From Bradyrhizobium sp. CCGB12 (lineage in GTDB: Bacteria > Pseudomonadota > Alphaproteobacteria > Rhizobiales > Xanthobacteraceae), in contig NZ_JANADO010000001.1 of the NCBI RefSeq assembly GCF_024199845.1, forward strand, positions 868,001 through 932,000: a stretch of 64,000 bases of DNA, written 5' to 3'. Positions 61,272-64,000 of this stretch are shown here, one piece after another (positions within the stretch are counted from its first letter, which is position 1; each line of letters starts with the position of its first letter). Under the pieces are notes generated by a model. It searched no databases, was not told where the DNA came from, and saw only the letters and a list, made by a program, of their open reading frames with translations. Position numbers and translations under genes: made by a program.

Positions 61272-62366
61272 ATGGCGCACGTCGAGATCGAGAACGTCAG
61301 CAAGGAATACGGGCCCTACAAGATCATCGAGGGGCTCGATCTCAAAGTGGCCGACGAGGAGTTTGTCGTGCTTGTCGGGCCGTCCGGTTGCGGCAAGACG
61401 ACGACGTTGCGGATGATCGCGGGACTCGAAACGGTTACCAGCGGGACGATCCGCATTGGCGACCACGATGTGACACAGTTGCGTCCGGGCCTGCGTAATT
61501 GCGCGATGGTGTTTCAGAACTATGCGCTCTACCCGCACATGACGGTCGGCGAGAACATCGGCTATGGCATGAAGGTGCGTGGTGAATCCCGTGCGAGCAT
61601 CGCGAAGGCCGTCAAGGACGTGGCGCGCGTGCTCGACCTCGAGCAATACCTGGATCGCCGTCCCAAGCAGCTGTCGGGCGGTCAACGTCAGCGGGTGGCG
61701 ATCGGCCGAGCCATCGTGCGCAGTCCAGATGTCTTCCTGTTCGACGAGCCGCTGTCCAATCTCGACGCCAAGCTCAGGATCGAGATGCGTACCGAAATCA
61801 AGGCATTGCACCGCCGGCTCGCCAAGACGATCGTCTATGTGACGCATGATCAGGTCGAGGCCATGACCATGGCCGACCGCGTCGTGGTGATGAACCGCGG
61901 CCGGATCGAGCAGGCAGCCGACCCGATCACGATCTATGAGAAGCCGAACAATCTCTTTGTCGCAGGCTTCATCGGTGCGCCCAGCATGAATTTCATCCAT
62001 GGTGAGATTGTCGCCCGGGACGGTGCACTGGTTTTCATTGAGCCTTCGGGCACGGCGTTGACGTTACCGAAGTCCCGCGAGGCGGCGTATGCGCGAAGCG
62101 TCGGCAAGCCGGTGGTGCTGGGCGTGCGACCCGACCATGTGATCTATCAAGGGGCGCCGCAAGGGACCTCCATCCGCATGGTCGTGAAAGACGTAGAGCC
62201 GCTGGGACCGCATACGCTCGTGATCGGCACTGTCGGCGCCTTTCCGTTCACCGCGCAGATGCAGGTCGGAGTTGCCGCCGAACCCGATCAGCCCTTTGAC
62301 GTGGGCCTCGATCTACAGCGAGCACATCTGTTCGATAAGGCGTCAGGAAAGGCGATCGTCGCCTGA
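61272..62366 (+). CDS. CUT1 ABC transporter ATPase (UgpC/MsmK type)
   Basis: A 364-residue ATPase from the ATG at 61272. Walker A GPSGCGKTTTLRM, signature LSGGQRQRVAIGRA, Walker B VFLFDEPLSNLD, switch His in VYVTHD, and a C-terminal TOBE domain (GVRPDHVIYQGAP). It serves the permeases at 57795-59704. ATPases of this type can serve several CUT1 systems, so it may also serve the operon at 31356 that has none. Confidence 0.93.
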   Translation: MAHVEIENVSKEYGPYKIIEGLDLKVADEEFVVLVGPSGCGKTTTLRMIAGLETVTSGTIRIGDHDVTQLRPGLRNCAMVFQNYALYPHMTVGENIGYGMKVRGESRASIAKAVKDVARVLDLEQYLDRRPKQLSGGQRQRVAIGRAIVRSPDVFLFDEPLSNLDAKLRIEMRTEIKALHRRLAKTIVYVTHDQVEAMTMADRVVVMNRGRIEQAADPITIYEKPNNLFVAGFIGAPSMNFIHGEIVARDGALVFIEPSGTALTLPKSREAAYARSVGKPVVLGVRPDHVIYQGAPQGTSIRMVVKDVEPLGPHTLVIGTVGAFPFTAQMQVGVAAEPDQPFDVGLDLQRAHLFDKASGKAIVA

Positions 62367-62539
62367 TTTTTCCGGCGCTCTATCTCGATCACCAGCCAAA
62401 CGACTACTGCGGAGATCTATGCCGCCGTGTGCGGTCGCGCTTGGAGCTGTCCGCACAAGTTTAGCTGGGCTTGAGAGTTAGGTCGCGAGGAGAGGGGATG
62501 CGTGCGACACGAGAGCTGACCGCCCGTTCGGCGTCAGGC

Positions 62540-63904
62540 TCACTGAGCGATCATGTCGACTGCTGCCGTCCAGGCCTTGCGATAAGAATCAAGGCCGATA
62601 ATCGAAATCGGATCGACGGGCGCCGGCTCCGCGATCTGGTAAGAGGGGGGCCAATGCGCAAGCATTGCGGCACCGCGGGCCGTGCCTGCGGTGTCTTGCG
62701 CCGCAAAGACGCGCTGCGTCGTCCGTAACGCGCCGAGCGTCTGGCAGAAGGGAAGGTTGCCGGCGAAGGTCCCTTCGACGATGAGATCGCCGCGGATCGC
62801 TCCCATGCGCGTCAGCATCAAATCGCTCATCAGGGCGCAGTAGAGAGTCGCCAGTGCGGTCCGTTCGCCCGCTGCGACTTTGCCACGGATCACGCCTTCG
62901 GTCGTCGCATAAGGTCCGCCTTGGCCCGAGAAGCAGGGTAGAGCAATCGCGCCAGATTCGATGACGCGCTCGATCGCGTCGAGAGCCGGGTTGCCACCGC
63001 CGCCCGCGATGACGGCGTATTCGCGTCCGCCCATGAAGCGCCCGCAGGCGGTTGGTCGGCCCAGCGCGTCGACGTTGGCGAGCGTGTCGTCGCGAGGATC
63101 GAGCTGATCGAGCGAAAGGCCCACGCACATCAAGATCACCCAAGTGCCGGTCGACAACACGGTGAACGGCGCCTGGCGCGAGACGAGGTAGGGCAGCAGT
63201 GAGGCGTTGGAATCGTGAATACCGCAAAAGACCTGCGTTTCAGGCGCGAGGCCGGTTGCGGCCGCAATTTCAGGCCGAATCGGACCCAGCGGATCGAAAG
63301 CGCGGCGCAGCGGCGGCAGCAAGTGGTTGACGCCGAGAGCTTTGACGAGGCTGGAGACCTCTCCCTGCCGCGGCGCCCAGAGATCGGTATGGGCGCCGAG
63401 TGTTGTGACTTCAGAGACCGCGACGCCGCTCAGGCGCCAGGTCCAATATTGCGGATAGCCGACGAAATGCCTCGCTTTGGCGAAGAGGTCGGAACAGCAC
63501 CATTTCTGATAGGCGAGCTGCCGACCGAGATTGAGACCGGCCGGCACTTTCGGCGACAGGCTCTCCGAAAAGGGCGGCCGCAGCCTGGCATAATCGGGTT
63601 CGATCACCTCCACGCCCGCGAATTCGTAGTCCATGACCGGAGCGGCGAGCGCGTTCTCGCCGATCAAGGCGCCGGCTGCGCCATGCGCGGTCGGAACGAT
63701 CGCACTGATCTGATGCGTGTGCGCAGCCTCACGAAGCGCATCGAGAAAGAAGTTCCACGCGTTCTCAACGTCTTCGTGCGGATAGGGCGGCCCCGGCCGA
63801 ATGCAGTTGGGCGCCGACTTTTCCCAGAGAAGCCGGCCGTCATCGAACAAGGCAAGCTTCACGTTGGTTTTGCCGATGTCAAGGACTGCGACCGTCTGGC
63901 TCAT
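62540..63904 (-). CDS. FGGY-family carbohydrate kinase (fuculokinase/rhamnulokinase-like)
   Basis: A 454-residue kinase. The N-terminal ATPase fold opens VAVLDIGKTNVKLALFDDGR. FCGIHDSNASLLPYL and FTVLSTGTWVILM are the sugar- and phosphate-binding parts. It phosphorylates a sugar or ketose after import. The start at 63904 is preferred over an upstream ATG at 63979 because the family sequence begins there. Convergent with the transporter ATPase gene. Confidence 0.88.
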   Translation of the reverse strand: MSQTVAVLDIGKTNVKLALFDDGRLLWEKSAPNCIRPGPPYPHEDVENAWNFFLDALREAAHTHQISAIVPTAHGAAGALIGENALAAPVMDYEFAGVEVIEPDYARLRPPFSESLSPKVPAGLNLGRQLAYQKWCCSDLFAKARHFVGYPQYWTWRLSGVAVSEVTTLGAHTDLWAPRQGEVSSLVKALGVNHLLPPLRRAFDPLGPIRPEIAAATGLAPETQVFCGIHDSNASLLPYLVSRQAPFTVLSTGTWVILMCVGLSLDQLDPRDDTLANVDALGRPTACGRFMGGREYAVIAGGGGNPALDAIERVIESGAIALPCFSGQGGPYATTEGVIRGKVAAGERTALATLYCALMSDLMLTRMGAIRGDLIVEGTFAGNLPFCQTLGALRTTQRVFAAQDTAGTARGAAMLAHWPPSYQIAEPAPVDPISIIGLDSYRKAWTAAVDMIAQ

Positions 63905-64000
63905 CGTCAAGCTCAAGGCAGATGGAACATCTCGACAAACAACATCACCATCGTGTCGTGGCCGGCCTGTTACGGCCATGACAGCGGAGGCCCAAACGTG

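Noticed and set aside
1..64000. CRISPR array, rRNA operon, complete tRNA gene, integrase or transposase
   Set aside because: Looked for on both strands by eye; only tRNA-Lys 3' halves are present and no recombinase or regular spaced repeats were found.

Overview
The window looks like chromosomal DNA of a high-GC alphaproteobacterium. It most resembles Bradyrhizobium or a close relative in Nitrobacteraceae. This rests on the formate dehydrogenase cluster with its DUF3305/DUF3306/DUF6352/DUF6505 partners, on small secreted or one-helix proteins of a kind I associate with that genus, and on many stacked sugar and peptide ABC operons. The genus is inferred by recognition, not by a search.

Left part (1 to about 15.4 kb): accessory in character, with long spacers, decayed genes and visibly lower GC (29 of 60 bases at 13081-13140, against 42 of 60 at 22621-22680, counted by hand). 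Minus-strand genes for an SDR, a hotdog thioesterase, a secreted HAD phosphatase, a cytochrome P450, an MddA-like methyltransferase, a cis-CaaD-like tautomerase, a frameshifted Bcr/CflA-type exporter, a GT1 glycosyltransferase and a small secreted protein precede a plus-strand AraC regulator. Several of their upstream regions carry diverged copies of one 100-300 bp element (about 1081, 4558, 5688, 6375, 10070), which suggests a regulon built by duplicating a control region. From 11.4 to 15.3 kb lie remnants of an alpha/beta hydrolase, a response regulator and a DNA ligase, an intact adenylate cyclase and a Gly/Ser-rich exported protein. This part ends at a 3' half of a tRNA-Lys gene followed by a perfect terminator (15418-15516), a possible island end.

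Middle part (15.5-30.4 kb): small exported proteins, a WD40-cytochrome c fusion, and a full membrane-bound formate dehydrogenase locus. The locus has a multi-cluster ferredoxin protein divergent from five translationally coupled accessory genes, an HTH-TorD fusion, a small Tat protein and the alpha, beta and gamma subunits. A second tRNA-Lys 3' half, inside a repeat like the first, sits at 30278-30414.

Right part (30.4-64 kb): four catabolic loci. (1) An SDR, a CUT1 sugar ABC system without its own ATPase, a Gfo/Idh/MocA oxidoreductase, ThuA and LacI. (2) A dipeptide-type ABC system with a ROK regulator, glucosamine-6-phosphate deaminase, a gamma-glutamyltransferase-like enzyme and a second Gfo/Idh/MocA protein, suggesting use of an amino-sugar or gamma-glutamyl conjugate. 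(3) A deoxyribose-type system: CUT2 transporter, DeoR, DeoC, a two-domain ALDH16-like dehydrogenase, RbsD/FucU mutarotase and a PfkB kinase. A 16-base motif is shared upstream of the transporter and in the deoR-deoC gap. (4) A CUT1 sugar transporter joined to the end of that operon, with a convergent FGGY kinase. Operons in this part are tightly packed, with frequent 4-base start/stop overlaps.
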